This document shows positions 17,543-29,068 of a stretch of 32,542 nt of DNA, in pieces. This DNA comes from Verrucomicrobiota bacterium (lineage in GTDB: Bacteria > Verrucomicrobiota > Verrucomicrobiia > Methylacidiphilales > Verrucolacustridaceae): positions 1-32,542 of the forward strand of contig RFMG01000184.1 in the NCBI GenBank assembly GCA_009927835.1, in the 5' to 3' direction. The translations under genes were made by a program, and so were the position numbers. The notes under the pieces are model-generated. The model was not told the DNA's origin, did not search any database, and saw only the letters and a program-made list of their open reading frames with translations. The stretch's first letter is position 1. Each line of letters opens with the position of its first letter.

Positions 17543-19474
17543 TTACGATTCCTCTTTCGAATCGGCCTGCAGAGAGGCGATCACATTCAGATCCTCCAGC
17601 GTGGTCACATCCCCCTTCACCGACCCGCCCGCCGCCACCTCTTTCAGCAAACGACGCATGATCTTTCCACTCCGGGTTTTGGGCAGGGCCTCGGCAAAAC
17701 GAATCTGGTCTGGTTTGGCGATCGGACCGATCTCCTTGCTCACTCTCTCGCGCAACGCGGCGATCAACTCGGGACCCGACCCATGCCCCGCCTTCAATGT
17801 CACAAAGGCCACAACCGCCTGACCTTTCAGGTCGTCAGGACGGCCCACCACCGCGGCTTCCGCAACGGCAGGGTGGGTCACCAACGCGCTTTCCACCTCC
17901 GCCGTCCCCAATCGGTGGCCCGAGACATTCAACACGTCGTCAATCCTCCCTGAAATCCAGTAGTAGCCGTCCGCGTCTTTTTTGGCTCCGTCGCCGGTGA
18001 AATAACTTTTCGGGACATCACTCCAATACGTTTTTACATAGCGCCCGGAATCCCCATAAATCGTGCGCAACATCGACGGCCACGGTTTTCGCACCACCAA
18101 CTTCCCCTGGACTCCGGCCTTCACCTCTTTTCCCTGGTCGTCCACCACCGCAAGATCCACCCCGAAAAAAGGCACCCCGGCAGAGCCCGGCTTCGTCTCG
18201 TGGACCCCGGGCAAGGTGGTGATCAGGTGACTTCCCGTCTCCGTCTGCCACCACGTGTCCACGATCGGACACCGCCCCCCGCCAATCACCTGGTGATACC
18301 AACGCCAGGCCTCCGGATTGATCGGCTCCCCCACCGATCCCAACAAACGCAACGAGGATAGGTCGTGCTTCTTCACCCAAGCATCCCCCCAGCGAAGGAA
18401 GGACCGGATGGCCGTGGGTGCCGTGTAAAAAATATTCACCCGATGCTTTTCGATGATCTGCCAAAAACGATCCGGTTCGGGTTGGTTCGGCACCCCCTCA
18501 TACATCATGCTGGTCGTGCCGTTGCTCAGCGCCCCGTACACGGTGTAACTGTGGCCCGTCACCCAGCCCACGTCGGCCGTGCACCAAAAAAGATCGTTTT
18601 CCTTCAGGTCAAACACCCACTTCGTGGTCAGATGCGCCCCCAGAAGATATCCGGCCGTGGTGTGCAGGATCCCCTTCGGCTTGCCCGTGCTCCCGCTTGT
18701 ATAAAGAATAAAAAGCGGATCCTCGCTATCCATTTTCTCAGGGGGACAGGTCGTGGGCTGTTGCGCCACCAGCTCATGCCACCAACGGTCGATCGGATTC
18801 AACGTTTCGATGTGACCCGTTCGCCGCAGGACAATGACCCTCCGCACTCCCGGGCAAACCGCCACCGCGGCATCCACATTCTGCTTCAACCCTCCCACCT
18901 GACCTCTCCGATACCCACCGTCCGCCGTGACCACCAGCTGGGCCCCACTGTCCCGAATCCGGTCTTTCAGGGATTCCGAACTAAACCCCCCGAATACCAC
19001 GCTGTGAACGGCCCCGATTCGTGCACAAGCCAACATGGCAATCGCAGCCTCCGGAACCATGGGTAGATAAATCACGACACGGTCCCCCTTTTTCACTCCT
19101 TCCGCTTTCAGTGCATTCGCAAACCGACACACCTCGTCATGCAACTGCTGGTAGGTCAGCACCCTGACATCTCCGGGTTCCCCCTCGAAGAGAATCGCCG
19201 CCTTGTGCCGTTTGCCGCTCTCGAGGTGGCGATCGATGCAGTTGTAGCTGACATTCAACTTTCCGCCGACAAACCACTTCGCAAACGGAGCCTTCCAAAC
19301 CAACGTCTTTTTCGGCTCCGTGAACCAGGCCAGCTCCCCTTTTCCCATCCGGCCCCAAAACGTGTCGGGACGTTTCAACGACTCCCGATACAGCGTCTGA
19401 TAGCGGGAGCGGCTTGCGAAAACCGCCTGTTTCGTGAAGGAGGGGGAGGGTTTGTACGTTTCCGGATGCTTCAT
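17543..19474 (-). CDS. acsA: acetyl-CoA synthetase
   Basis: [93 protein letters not shown]. Start at [10 protein letters not shown]; the supplied 801-aa ORF carries a spurious extension antiframe to coaC. Confidence 0.97.
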   Translation of the reverse strand: MKHPETYKPSPSFTKQAVFASRSRYQTLYRESLKRPDTFWGRMGKGELAWFTEPKKTLVWKAPFAKWFVGGKLNVSYNCIDRHLESGKRHKAAILFEGEPGDVRVLTYQQLHDEVCRFANALKAEGVKKGDRVVIYLPMVPEAAIAMLACARIGAVHSVVFGGFSSESLKDRIRDSGAQLVVTADGGYRRGQVGGLKQNVDAAVAVCPGVRRVIVLRRTGHIETLNPIDRWWHELVAQQPTTCPPEKMDSEDPLFILYTSGSTGKPKGILHTTAGYLLGAHLTTKWVFDLKENDLFWCTADVGWVTGHSYTVYGALSNGTTSMMYEGVPNQPEPDRFWQIIEKHRVNIFYTAPTAIRSFLRWGDAWVKKHDLSSLRLLGSVGEPINPEAWRWYHQVIGGGRCPIVDTWWQTETGSHLITTLPGVHETKPGSAGVPFFGVDLAVVDDQGKEVKAGVQGKLVVRKPWPSMLRTIYGDSGRYVKTYWSDVPKSYFTGDGAKKDADGYYWISGRIDDVLNVSGHRLGTAEVESALVTHPAVAEAAVVGRPDDLKGQAVVAFVTLKAGHGSGPELIAALRERVSKEIGPIAKPDQIRFAEALPKTRSGKIMRRLLKEVAAGGSVKGDVTTLEDLNVIASLQADSKEES

Positions 19475-20046
19475 GGCGAAACCTTCTTTGCCTTGGTTTT
19501 TGTCAAAGCTTTCCCCACTTCCGCAAGAATTTCGGCCACGGGTGCCATCCGGCCCGGACCCACCTCCCCGCAGGCCAATCTTCCCTCCCCCGGACCGACC
19601 CATCGTGCCCCTCGCTGGGTCAGAATCCTGACATTGGCTTGGGTTGCAGCATGCCTCCACATCTGGGTGTTCATCGCGGGTGCAAAAACCAAGGGTGCCC
19701 GGGATGCCAACAGCACGGCTCCTAGGACATCCCCCGCCATCCCGTGGGCCGCTCGGGCGAGGCAATCCGCAGTCGCCGGGGCCACCACCACCACATCGGC
19801 CATGCGTGCCAGATCCAGATGACCCATTCTTCCACCCTCCGCCTCCTCCCACAGGGAAGTGTGCACAGGCCGGTGGGTCAATGCCGACAAGGTGAGCGGA
19901 GTGATAAAACGGGCCCCGTCCCCTGTCAGAATCGCGTGCACTTCCCACCCTTTTTGCACCATGCCACTCGCCAGATCGGCGGCACGGAATGCCGCTATCG
20001 ATCCGGTCACGCCAAGCACAATGCAGGGGGGACGTCTCTCAGCCAT
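19471..20046 (-). CDS. coaC: phosphopantothenoylcysteine decarboxylase (CoaC flavoprotein domain only)
   Basis: [78 protein letters not shown]. No CoaB synthetase domain follows. ATGA-type overlap with acs. Confidence 0.9.
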   Translation of the reverse strand: MAERRPPCIVLGVTGSIAAFRAADLASGMVQKGWEVHAILTGDGARFITPLTLSALTHRPVHTSLWEEAEGGRMGHLDLARMADVVVVAPATADCLARAAHGMAGDVLGAVLLASRAPLVFAPAMNTQMWRHAATQANVRILTQRGARWVGPGEGRLACGEVGPGRMAPVAEILAEVGKALTKTKAKKVSP

Positions 20047-20653
20047 GTTGCAGGTCCAGCCTCCGGCTGAGATAGCGTTCGGCCCGGATGATGGCACGGA
20101 ACTTGATCAGATCCTCCTCCATCGAGCTGCTTAAAATCGTGTATCGGTAACTTTTCCAATCCGCCATTTCCGAATCGGCGGCTTGGATTCGTTTGGCAAT
20201 CTCTCGCGCGTCCTCCGTTCCGCGTCCCTGCAGCCTTCGCCTCAGCTCTTCCAGATCCGGGGGCATGATAAAGATATCCGCCAGGGCCTCCTTGATTTTC
20301 GCATCCTGCGTCATTCGCACCTGCCGCGCCCCCTGAACATCGATATCCAGCAAAACATCCCTGCCCGCTGCCAAATGCTCCAGGACAGGCGCTTTGGGAG
20401 TTCCATAGAGGTGTCCGTACACATCCGCCGTCTCCAACATCTCCCCCTCCTTGATTTTCTTCCGGAACTCCGCCTCGCTGAGAAAAAAGTAGTCCACCCC
20501 GTTTTTCTCGCCTGCGCGGATCGGGCGAGTCGTGCAGCTGATCGAGTACACAAGATCCGGGGTCTGGCGAACACTCGTGCAAAGGGTCGTTTTGCCCGTT
20601 CCCGAAGGTGCCGAGACGACGAAAAGGATTCCGGATCGGTTGAAGTTATTCAA
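20039..20653 (-). CDS. gmk: guanylate kinase
   Basis: FVVSAPSGTGKTTLC (P-loop), YSISCTTRPIRAGEKNGVDYFFLSEAEF, DVLLDIDVQGARQVR. Confidence 0.97.
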   Translation of the reverse strand: MNNFNRSGILFVVSAPSGTGKTTLCTSVRQTPDLVYSISCTTRPIRAGEKNGVDYFFLSEAEFRKKIKEGEMLETADVYGHLYGTPKAPVLEHLAAGRDVLLDIDVQGARQVRMTQDAKIKEALADIFIMPPDLEELRRRLQGRGTEDAREIAKRIQAADSEMADWKSYRYTILSSSMEEDLIKFRAIIRAERYLSRRLDLQHG

Positions 20654-21521
20654 GGTTGGCCGCCTGTTCCCTGAGTTTCTCCAGCTCGGATTTAAAGCTG
20701 ATTGCCAACCGCGTCAGACCCAGGTCCCCGGATTTCGACCCGACCGTGTTGACTTCTCGTTGCAACTCCTGAATCAGGAACTCCAGGGTTCGACCCCCCG
20801 GGGCCCGCGTGGATGCCAACCCCTGCGCCTCCAGAAGGTGCGCCCGGAGGCGACCCAGCTCCTCCGTCACATCCCCACGGTCGGCGGCCGAGGCCACCTC
20901 CCGCACAACCCGCTCCGGATCCAGCACCACACCCGCCTCCCCGGCCAACTCCCGGATCCTACCGCAAATTCTTTGCCCCTGCTTGCGCCGCATTTCTCCT
21001 GCCGCCCGCTCCATTTTTTTTCGGATCCCCTCCATTTTGCGCAAATGTGCGCGCAACGCCCCGACCATCCTCGCACCCTCCCTCTCCCGTGATTCCACCA
21101 TCTTTTTCACGGCCCGACGCACCCCATCCAGGATTTTTCGATCCTCCGCCGGTGCCACCGTCCGACCTGTACTTACCACCACCCCGGGCAAACCCAAAAG
21201 ATCCGACCAGGAGGGCCCACCCTCCACCCCTAGTTTTTTCCCCGCTTTTTTGAGTTCGGCCGCATACGCCTCCGCTTTGCCCAAATCCAAAGCACGCCCA
21301 TTCCGATCCGTAACCGCCTCAATGTGCATGGCAACCGTAACCTTTCCACGGGCGACCGCCTCTGCCACATCCTCCCGAACCTGACGTTCGAGCCGTGCCA
21401 GATCTCCGGGTGTAAAAACGATGACCTCCAACCCCCGTTTGTTCACCGAGCTGACCTCGATCCGGATCCGGGCATGCCGCGTCGGCACCTCCACCGAACC
21501 AAAACCGGTCATGCTGCGCAT
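20646..21521 (-). CDS. yicC: YicC/YloC-family endoribonuclease
   Basis: MRSMTGFGSVEV, IEVSSVNKRGLEV, C-terminal EFLIQELQREVNTVGSKSGDLGLTRLAISFKSELEKLREQAANLE. Confidence 0.95.
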   Translation of the reverse strand: MRSMTGFGSVEVPTRHARIRIEVSSVNKRGLEVIVFTPGDLARLERQVREDVAEAVARGKVTVAMHIEAVTDRNGRALDLGKAEAYAAELKKAGKKLGVEGGPSWSDLLGLPGVVVSTGRTVAPAEDRKILDGVRRAVKKMVESREREGARMVGALRAHLRKMEGIRKKMERAAGEMRRKQGQRICGRIRELAGEAGVVLDPERVVREVASAADRGDVTEELGRLRAHLLEAQGLASTRAPGGRTLEFLIQELQREVNTVGSKSGDLGLTRLAISFKSELEKLREQAANLE

Positions 21522-21551
21522 TCTCAAATCCTACGGGATTCACCCCGCAAC

Positions 21552-24500
21552 TCAAAACCCTTTAAATAGATTGCCGACTCCTTGAAGGATGGAGCTCGCA
21601 GGCTGTGTTACCGCCCCCGCCGCCCCCCCCGCCGCGCTGCCCGCTCCCTGCAAAATCCCGGTTGGAGCATTCAGCAAAAGGTTGATTCCGCCCTCCGCCA
21701 GCATTTTCCCAACATCCATGCTTACTTTGGGATCCGCCAAAGTCCCCGTGATCCGGGCATTGCCGGGAATCTTCGTATAGTAATCGTTGCTCGATCCGAT
21801 CAACTGTGTCATCACCCCCTGCAGCTGTCCGCTGCTTTGCATCGCCTCCTTGGTTAGGGCCAAACGCACTTTGAAATCCAGCGTCTGATCCCACCAGTCC
21901 AACCACCCATCCAAATCTGCCGACAGAGCCGTTCCGCTGACCTTCAGATTGGGAACGCTGATCCGCTTCCCCTGAAGGGTAAAGTTGGATCCCAAATCAT
22001 TGATCTCACTTCCTGCAATAAAGCTGGACCCCAAAAATGCTCCCGCCGCCCGCAACGCCTTGGCCAACGAGGGCAACCTCTCCAAATGCGCCTGATAAAG
22101 TCGAAAGGTGCCCTGTCCGGTCAACGAGCGCCTCAGCTCCTCGAGGGTCGGTTTTCCCGCCTGCGCCGCGAGTTGCAGGTCCACCCACCCGCCGATCGGA
22201 CCATTTGCATCCGTGATGAGATTCCCCAAAATGGCCCCGAGCGGAAACTTGCTCATCACCACCTTGGCCTGAACCGGTTGATCCACCCCCCCCGACTGCA
22301 CCACCGAGGCCTGGATGAGCCCGCCTTTGACCTGAACCACCGACGGGTCCACCAAAATACCCTCCGGACCCCATCGAAAACGCGGGATCTGTACAGGCCC
22401 TACCGTCGCCTCCTCCACCAGCACCTGCTGCAAGGATGCGGAGAAATCGATCCTCCACGGCTCCTCGGGGGTCGGTGCGACTCCGGCTGCTGGCTTCGCA
22501 TTTCGAATCTGCTCCGTCTGGGCCAGGATTCCCCGCAGATCAAGAACTCCGCCCCTGACTTGGGCCTTCACAGAATGACGGCCCACCATCAGCGAGGGGA
22601 TTTCAACAGGATCGTTGGGATACGTGGAAAAGGTCAAAGACCCGTCCTTGAAGACAAAACTCTTCGTTCTCTTGTCGTAATCAAAATCCCCATTCAACCG
22701 GGCTGACACACTTTCCTTTTTCATGTCATCCATCAGGCGCACATCCAACAAACTGAGATCAACCTCACCGCTGCCGCCATACTCTCCGGGCTGAAAAAAT
22801 CCGGCCCCCGCAACCACATCCCCATCCACCCATCGGGCGGGGGTCAGCCACCGATTCATCAGCCAAGCTGCCCATCCCTCCGAGAAGCGCCCACCTCCCC
22901 ACGCCCACGCACCATCCCTCACCCAATTCATCTGGTTCACGGAAAGGTTTCCCACGTCGCTCTTTGCACTTAACTCCGCATCCTTGATCGATTGCAGCCC
23001 GTTTTTCCACTGGAGAATCCCCTGACTGCGGACCTCCGCTCCCGTGATCGTGCCCAAGCTGCTAGCCCCCCCCGAAAAACCGTTGATGACCGCACTGTAC
23101 CCAATCGTCCTCGCCCCATCCTTGGGATCCCCCACCTCCGCCTCAAGGGTCATGTTCCCTTCGGAAAGATAGTCCGACCAGCCGGTGAAAACATCTTTCA
23201 GAACCGCCAGATCCAAGGTGCCCTTCGCCGATAAGGCCGGTCGGGACTCCTTTTCGACCTGAACATCCAACCAGGCACGTCCTCCCCTCTTCAGCACCAA
23301 ACTTACTTTCGGCACGTCCAGATCCCCCTTTTCTCCCAGCGTGACTCCAGCATTCAAACTCACCTCGTGGTCTTTGAGTTGAACCTGAGGCAAATCGATC
23401 GTGAAGTCGGGCATCTGCAGATCCACCTGCCCTTGGAAGACTCCTTTCTTTGGATCGCTGCGAACCTGGATGGATCCTGATGCCGATCCCAACAGGGAAG
23501 TCTCCTTCGCCTCCGGAAAGATCAGGGGGGCGAACAATCCGACCGGCCAACTTGTGTACCGAATCGATCCTTGCGCCACTCCTTGCCCGCCCGGCCTCCA
23601 CTCCCCTTTTCCGATCTTCTCCAAAGTCAAGGTTTGATCCAACGATGCCCGGATCGCCTCGCTCCCGTCCCGATGAAGCGCCATCAGGGAGAGCTGCTCA
23701 ACCGAAAGCTTGCCGGCCGTGCCGGAGGGCCAAGTCGCCTGGACACCCCCCTGAATCGATGAAAAATCTACCAGACGGGAATGGTTCGCGGTGCCGGTTT
23801 CGACCGTGATCGAACCGTCGAGGCTGGTCTTCACCCGATCCTGACTTCCTTTCCGCTCGTAAAAAAAAGAGCCCTTGCCGCTCGCCGCCTGCCATTTCCA
23901 ATTCGGGGTGATCAACCCCAGAAGGGGGACCAGGCAGGATGACTCCACCCGGGTCAGCTCCAAACTGGCCTTGCCCTCATTCCGTGAGGGAGTCCAATCC
24001 CCCAGCTCCGTGACTCTCCAGCAACGTCTGTCCTCCCCGCTCCGCTTGCCCGATGAATTCGGGAAAACTCCAACACCCCGATTGATACATCAGCTCGGAA
24101 GAGGCCCTTGCCTTCCATGGTGCCGCTGTCTCCCCGGGCCAGTGCATCTTCTCCATGGTGAGGGAAGCCAAACCTTTTCCCTTTTCCTGCAGGTTTCCGG
24201 AGAATTCGATGTGGAGCTTGGCCGTTCCCGAATCAGGCCAAAGTTTCGCTCCCGACCAGGCATTCCCCAACCCAACCAGTCCTGCCTGCCCGTCCCCCAT
24301 CACCCATCCCTCCTTCTTCGCCCAATCCCACTCCGCACCGATTTTTGCCTTCAGATCCTCCGCCTCCCCTCCGGCCCAACTTGCCTGAAAAACGCCCTCC
24401 TCAAGACGGAATTTTTTCGAGCCCTCAAAAACGGTCCGGAATTGCACCCCGGCGGAATCCACCTGCAAATCTCCCTTTAACCACGACCCGCTCGCCTTCA

Positions 24501-25875
24501 TCGCACGGCTTTCGACACGCCCCGTCACCTGCACCGTCCCCCCTTGAATCTTTCCCTCTCCCTGCGCGGACAGTTGACCACCCCGCACCTTGAACAGGTT
24601 AGGCGAGACAAGGAGGGGGACCACGGCAGCCAACTCCACTCCTTGAAACGCCCACTGCAGGGTGGCCGTCTCTTTCGACGTTGGAAGCCCTCCCTGAAGA
24701 TGAAACTCCGCAGGTCGATCCAAACTCGCCTTCAAATCCTTCAACCCGCTCCTTTGCCCTAGCTCCAGCTGAACATCCTCGATCCGCAAGGTTTGACGGT
24801 CCGGACTCCAGGCTCCTTGAGTCACTCCAAGAAGATCCGCCGGTTGCGCCGGCCATAGCAGTCCGACTCCTGAAACAATTTGCACCCCATGTCCCTGCAA
24901 CTTGGCACTGCCCGATACTGGCTTTTTCACTCCCCCTTCCAGATGAATCTCCCCCCCCAGATTCCCACTTACCGATTTCACCCCTCGCGTCTGGAACAGC
25001 ACCCCTACGACCGCCAGATCCACCGGATCGAGTTGGAGATCCAATTTCCAATCTCCGGATCCACTCCTCTGACCCGTGACCAGAGTCGATAGCTGGACTC
25101 CGCCCACCCCCTGCCACGATCCATGCATCGTTTCGATTTTCCAATCCTCCCCAAGGAAGCCGCTTCCCTTGCCCTCAACCACCAAACGACAAGGCGCCAA
25201 CAACTCGAGGGGAGAGAAGTCCACCACCGTCCCCATATCCACGGCCAACTTTCCCGTCCACTCGTCCACCCCCATCCCTCCTGCCTGCTTGGCAATCTGC
25301 AGCTCCACAGCCCCGCTCAGCTCCTGCTTTCCGGGCCCGTTCCAGGAAAGTTTCCCAATCTTTCCCCGAATCTCGCGGGGTGATTTTCCATCCCAACCCT
25401 TCGCCTTGGCACCCACATCCCCTAAGATCCAAGCTCCACTTCCCCTTCTCACTCTTCCCTCGGTGATCTCCAAATCCGCCTCCCGTATGCGGAAAGGAAA
25501 GACGAAACTTGTTTTGGTTTCCGTGTTGGGCTTCAGCTCCAGATCGATCAGCCCCAATTTGATGTCTGCCTGAAGAATCTCCGGCTGGCCCGTCATCAGG
25601 CTTGGGAGATCCACCACAACCAGAGCCGAATCCAGATCCAGCCGGGACTTCTCAGCATTCACCGCCTCCAGCCCCTCCACCTGAAGTTTCCCCAGGGGAC
25701 TGAGACTTGCCGAAACAGCCCGCGCCTTCCACCCCACCGCCCGTGCCGCCAAAGGAAGGGTGATTCCACGGAAAACCTCTGGCTGAAAAAGGAGCGTGGC
25801 CCCCACCCCAAAAAAACCGGCCAATATGGTCAGCCCCGCTTTCACAACACCCCCAAATGTCATTCGCAAGATCAT
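21552..25875 (-). CDS. very large AsmA-like membrane/periplasmic protein, interrupted by an apparent frameshift at about 24000
   Basis: ORF 23977..26037 (restarted at MILRMTFGGVVKAGLTILAGFF, single N-terminal TM) and ORF 21552..23963 form one coherent product. The downstream half ends in an AsmA-like region (LKVSGTALSADLDGWLDWWDQTLDFKVRLALTK). The frame between the ORFs reads GDWTPSRNEGKASLELTRVESSCLV with no stop. Confidence 0.75.
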
Positions 25876-25949
25876 GCCCCACTTCCTCCCCCACCCGCAA
25901 CCCCCGACAAGGTCTCGCCTCTTTTCCAACTTCCTCTTTACTGAAGGAG

Positions 25950-26819
25950 ATGAGTTGTTTCCTTGGGATTCTGGGACTTTTTTCCGTCTCCACCCTTCTT
26001 GCCGGGACCGAACCTCCTGACCTCCCGGCGATCGCAAAGCAGACCCGCCCCGCCGTCTACCTTCTGGTCCTTCAGGATGAGGATGGAAACACGATCGGTG
26101 CAGGAACTGGCTTTTCCATCTCCTCCGAAGGGCTGCTGGTCACGAACCAGCACGTCATCGCGGGGGCCCATAGCGTCGTCGCCAAGGCGGAAAACGGCGG
26201 CCTTTTCCCTGTCACCCGGATCGTTGCCATCGACAAGATCAACGATCTCGCCTTGCTCGAAATCAAGGCAAAGGATTTGCCGTTTCTCTCGTTGGCCCCC
26301 GACGGAAGTGCCGAAGCAGGCACCCGGATCGCCGTGGTGGGGAGCCCTCTTGGGCTGGAGGGGACTCTTACGGAGGGGATCGTATCCGCCAGGCGACGCC
26401 TGCCCAAGGAGCGGCGAGATGTGCTTCAAATCAGTGCCCCCATTTCCAAAGGCTCCAGCGGCTCCCCCGTTCTCGATGCGCAGGGCCGTGTCATCGGTGT
26501 TGCCTCTTTTCTTCTTCAAGACGGACAATCCCTCAACTTTGCCTCCCCTTCGGAAAAACTGCGGCTCCTCTTGAAAAAATTTGGCCCATCCACCTCCTCA
26601 CAAGCCACCCCGCCCACATCCCCCGTTCAAAACAAACCCGCAACTTCGCCAACCTCTTACGTGGTGAAAAATGGCGACACATTAAGCCGGATTTCGCGCG
26701 ATCTTGCCAAACGGGGAATCAACACTTCTCCGGAGGAAATTCGCATCCTCAATCATCTCCCCACCAATTCCGTTCTTCGGCCCGGCCAAATACTGAAAAC
26801 CCCCACTTCCCACCCTTGA
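25950..26819 (+). CDS. secreted trypsin-like serine protease with C-terminal LysM domain
   Basis: Signal peptide MSCFLGILGLFSVSTLLAG; triad contexts TNQHVIAG, INDLALLEIKA, SKGSSGSPVLD; LysM SYVVKNGDTLSRISRDLAKRGINTSPEEIRILNHL...LRPGQILKTP. Confidence 0.9.
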   Translation: MSCFLGILGLFSVSTLLAGTEPPDLPAIAKQTRPAVYLLVLQDEDGNTIGAGTGFSISSEGLLVTNQHVIAGAHSVVAKAENGGLFPVTRIVAIDKINDLALLEIKAKDLPFLSLAPDGSAEAGTRIAVVGSPLGLEGTLTEGIVSARRRLPKERRDVLQISAPISKGSSGSPVLDAQGRVIGVASFLLQDGQSLNFASPSEKLRLLLKKFGPSTSSQATPPTSPVQNKPATSPTSYVVKNGDTLSRISRDLAKRGINTSPEEIRILNHLPTNSVLRPGQILKTPTSHP

Positions 26820-27766
26820 AAAGTTCTCGTTTCCTTCTCCAACCCACGGCAAGCGCGGGATTCCTGAGCCAAACTTTCCACGCGTCCCTGCCGGGTGAGC
26901 GCCGACGATTCATCCTGAAAGTCGGTCCTGACCAACCTGTGGCCCGAAGGTTTTCGCGTCACCTGCGCGCGTTTGAGCGTGAGGCTGCTGCCTATCGCCT
27001 CCTCAGGCCACTGTCCGGAAAATTCGTTCCCCGCTGCATCGCCTCGGCCTCCACTCCGGATGGATCGGATGGTCTACTTCTGCTTGAGGAGATCTTTCCC
27101 TCCCGCACGGGGGACCAGATTCGTGGCCTCTCCTTTTCGGAACTGTCCTCCGTGGTTCAATCGATCGGAGCGGTTCATGCGAAGTTTTGGAACTCCCCCC
27201 AGCTCCGCAAGTCTCAGGCCCTCCCCTTGCACCACTACAACCGGGCCCAGGAGGCGGGCAAGACTACCCCGTCATTTCTCAGGAGCTGCGGGACACTGCT
27301 GACGAAAAAAGAAGCGAAGCGAGTTCTTTTTTTTCCTCCCCGGATTCTCCGGGCCCTTCGCGAGGCCAAAAGACGCCCAGTCACCCTGATCCACGGCGAT
27401 CTACGGGCCGACAACCTACTTTTCGCTCCGTCCAGGGTTTTTATCGTCGATTGGCAGATCTCGGCCCGCGGCTTGGGCGCCTTCGATCTGGCTCGATTGA
27501 TCGGAGGAAGCTCCGCCCGCCCCCTCACCCCTGGGGATCAGCAAAGACTGGTCGGCATCTGGCATGAAACGCTGCAGAGGCGGGGAGTTCCCCGTTACCG
27601 TCGATTGGACGCATGGCGTGATTATCGTCTCGGGGTGGCCCTTGCCCTCTCCATCCCCTTGACCAACGGTCCGACCCTCCTCCAGCTTTCCGACCGCGGC
27701 CGCAAAATCGCCCGCTTGATGATTCACCGTTTTTTTCAGAATGCAGAGACCATCCTGGAAATCTAA
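26816..27766 (+). CDS. APH-like phosphotransferase family protein
   Basis: TLIHGDLRADNLLFAPSRVFIVDWQISARGLGAFDLARLIGGS (HGDxxxxN...DW). Probable TTG start overlapping the preceding stop (TTGA). Confidence 0.85.
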   Translation: MKSSRFLLQPTASAGFLSQTFHASLPGERRRFILKVGPDQPVARRFSRHLRAFEREAAAYRLLRPLSGKFVPRCIASASTPDGSDGLLLLEEIFPSRTGDQIRGLSFSELSSVVQSIGAVHAKFWNSPQLRKSQALPLHHYNRAQEAGKTTPSFLRSCGTLLTKKEAKRVLFFPPRILRALREAKRRPVTLIHGDLRADNLLFAPSRVFIVDWQISARGLGAFDLARLIGGSSARPLTPGDQQRLVGIWHETLQRRGVPRYRRLDAWRDYRLGVALALSIPLTNGPTLLQLSDRGRKIARLMIHRFFQNAETILEI

Positions 27767-27802
27767 TTTCCAAAACGTGCCCACGTCGGGCCCCAAGTTG
27801 GC

Positions 27803-29013
27803 TCAACCCTTCAACAGAAAGCGCGCCGCCTCGTTCACGTCCTTGTCTCCCCGACCTGACAGGTTCACCAATATGATCTGATCTTTTTTCATGGTGGGAG
27901 CCTCCTTCATCGCAAAGGCCACCCCATGCGCTGTTTCCAGTGCGGGGAGAATACCCTCAATCTTGCCCAAGGTCGAAAAAGCATCCAAAGCCTCGTCATC
28001 GGTTGCGTAGGTGTACTCGGCCCTTCCGATCTCCCTTAGGTGACAATGTTCGGGCCCCACCGCCGCATAGTCCAACCCCGCCGATACCGAGTGGGTCGAT
28101 TCGATCTGCCCATCCGCATTCTGCAGTAAAAACGACTTCGACCCCTGCAATACCCCCAGCTTTCCCCCCTGAAAACGCGGGCGGCATGTTTTCCGGGCTT
28201 GATTCCCTCCCCTCCCGCCTCCACCCCGACCAGGCGAACGTTTTCATCATTCAGAAAAGCATAAAAGATGCCGATCGCGTTGCTTCCCCCGCCCACACAG
28301 GCACAGATGACATCAGGCAATCCTTCCTCCCTCTCCATCATTTGCGCCCGTGCCTCCTCCCCGATCACTTTATGAAACTCCCGCACCATGTAGGGATAGG
28401 GATGCGCCCCGTAAGCCGTGCCGAGGACGTAGTGGGTCGTCCTCACGTTCGTCACCCAATCCCGCATCGCCTCATTCACCGCCTCCTTTAGTGTCTTCTG
28501 CCCAGCCGTGACTCCGACCACTTTCGCTCCGAGCAGCCTCATCCGCGTCACATTCAGTGCCTGCCGCCGCATGTCCTCCTCCCCCATGTAGATGATGCAC
28601 TCCATCCCATACCGGGCCGCCATCGTGGCAGTGGCCACACCGTGTTGACCCGCACCCGTCTCGGCAATGATCCGCTTCTTTCCCATCCGACGGGCAAGGA
28701 TCACCTGACCAAGAGCGTTGTTGATCTTATGCGCCCCGGTATGAAGAAGATCCTCCCGCTTTAAATAGATCTTCGCTCCCCCGCAATGTTGAGTCAGTCG
28801 TTCGGCAAAATAAAGAGGAGTCGGACGTCCCGTAAAATCACGGCGCATCTCTTTGAGCTCATGCAGAAAGGCCGGATCCTTTTGGGCTTTCTCAAACTCT
28901 GCGCCCAACTCCTCCAAAGGAGCCACCAAGGTCTCGGGAACATACCTTCCCCCGTACGCCCCAAAATGCCCCGAGGCATCGGGTACAGGCAGATAGGCGT
29001 TCTTTGCGCTCAT
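27803..29013 (-). CDS. trpB: tryptophan synthase beta chain, interrupted by an apparent frameshift
   Basis: [71 protein letters not shown] in ORF 28036..29013; [33 protein letters not shown]...[15 protein letters not shown] in ORF 27803..28150. Frame change at about 28164-28178. Confidence 0.93.
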
Positions 29014-29068
29014 GGTCGGATTCTACCTCAAAACTGCCTGGAGGAAACTCCCTAGCTGGCCGGGTGGA

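Noticed and set aside
18365-19822. Plus-strand ORFs 18365..19066 and 19139..19822
   Set aside because: Antisense to acs and coaC with no recognisable domain.
19475-19948. N-terminal extension of the supplied 801-aa acetyl-CoA synthetase ORF
   Set aside because: Gly/Ser/Arg-rich out-of-frame reading of coaC; genuine start [10 protein letters not shown] at 19474.
27767-27802. Possible bidirectional terminator between the phosphotransferase and trpB
   Set aside because: Only a very short GCCC/GGGC stem and no T-tract on either strand.
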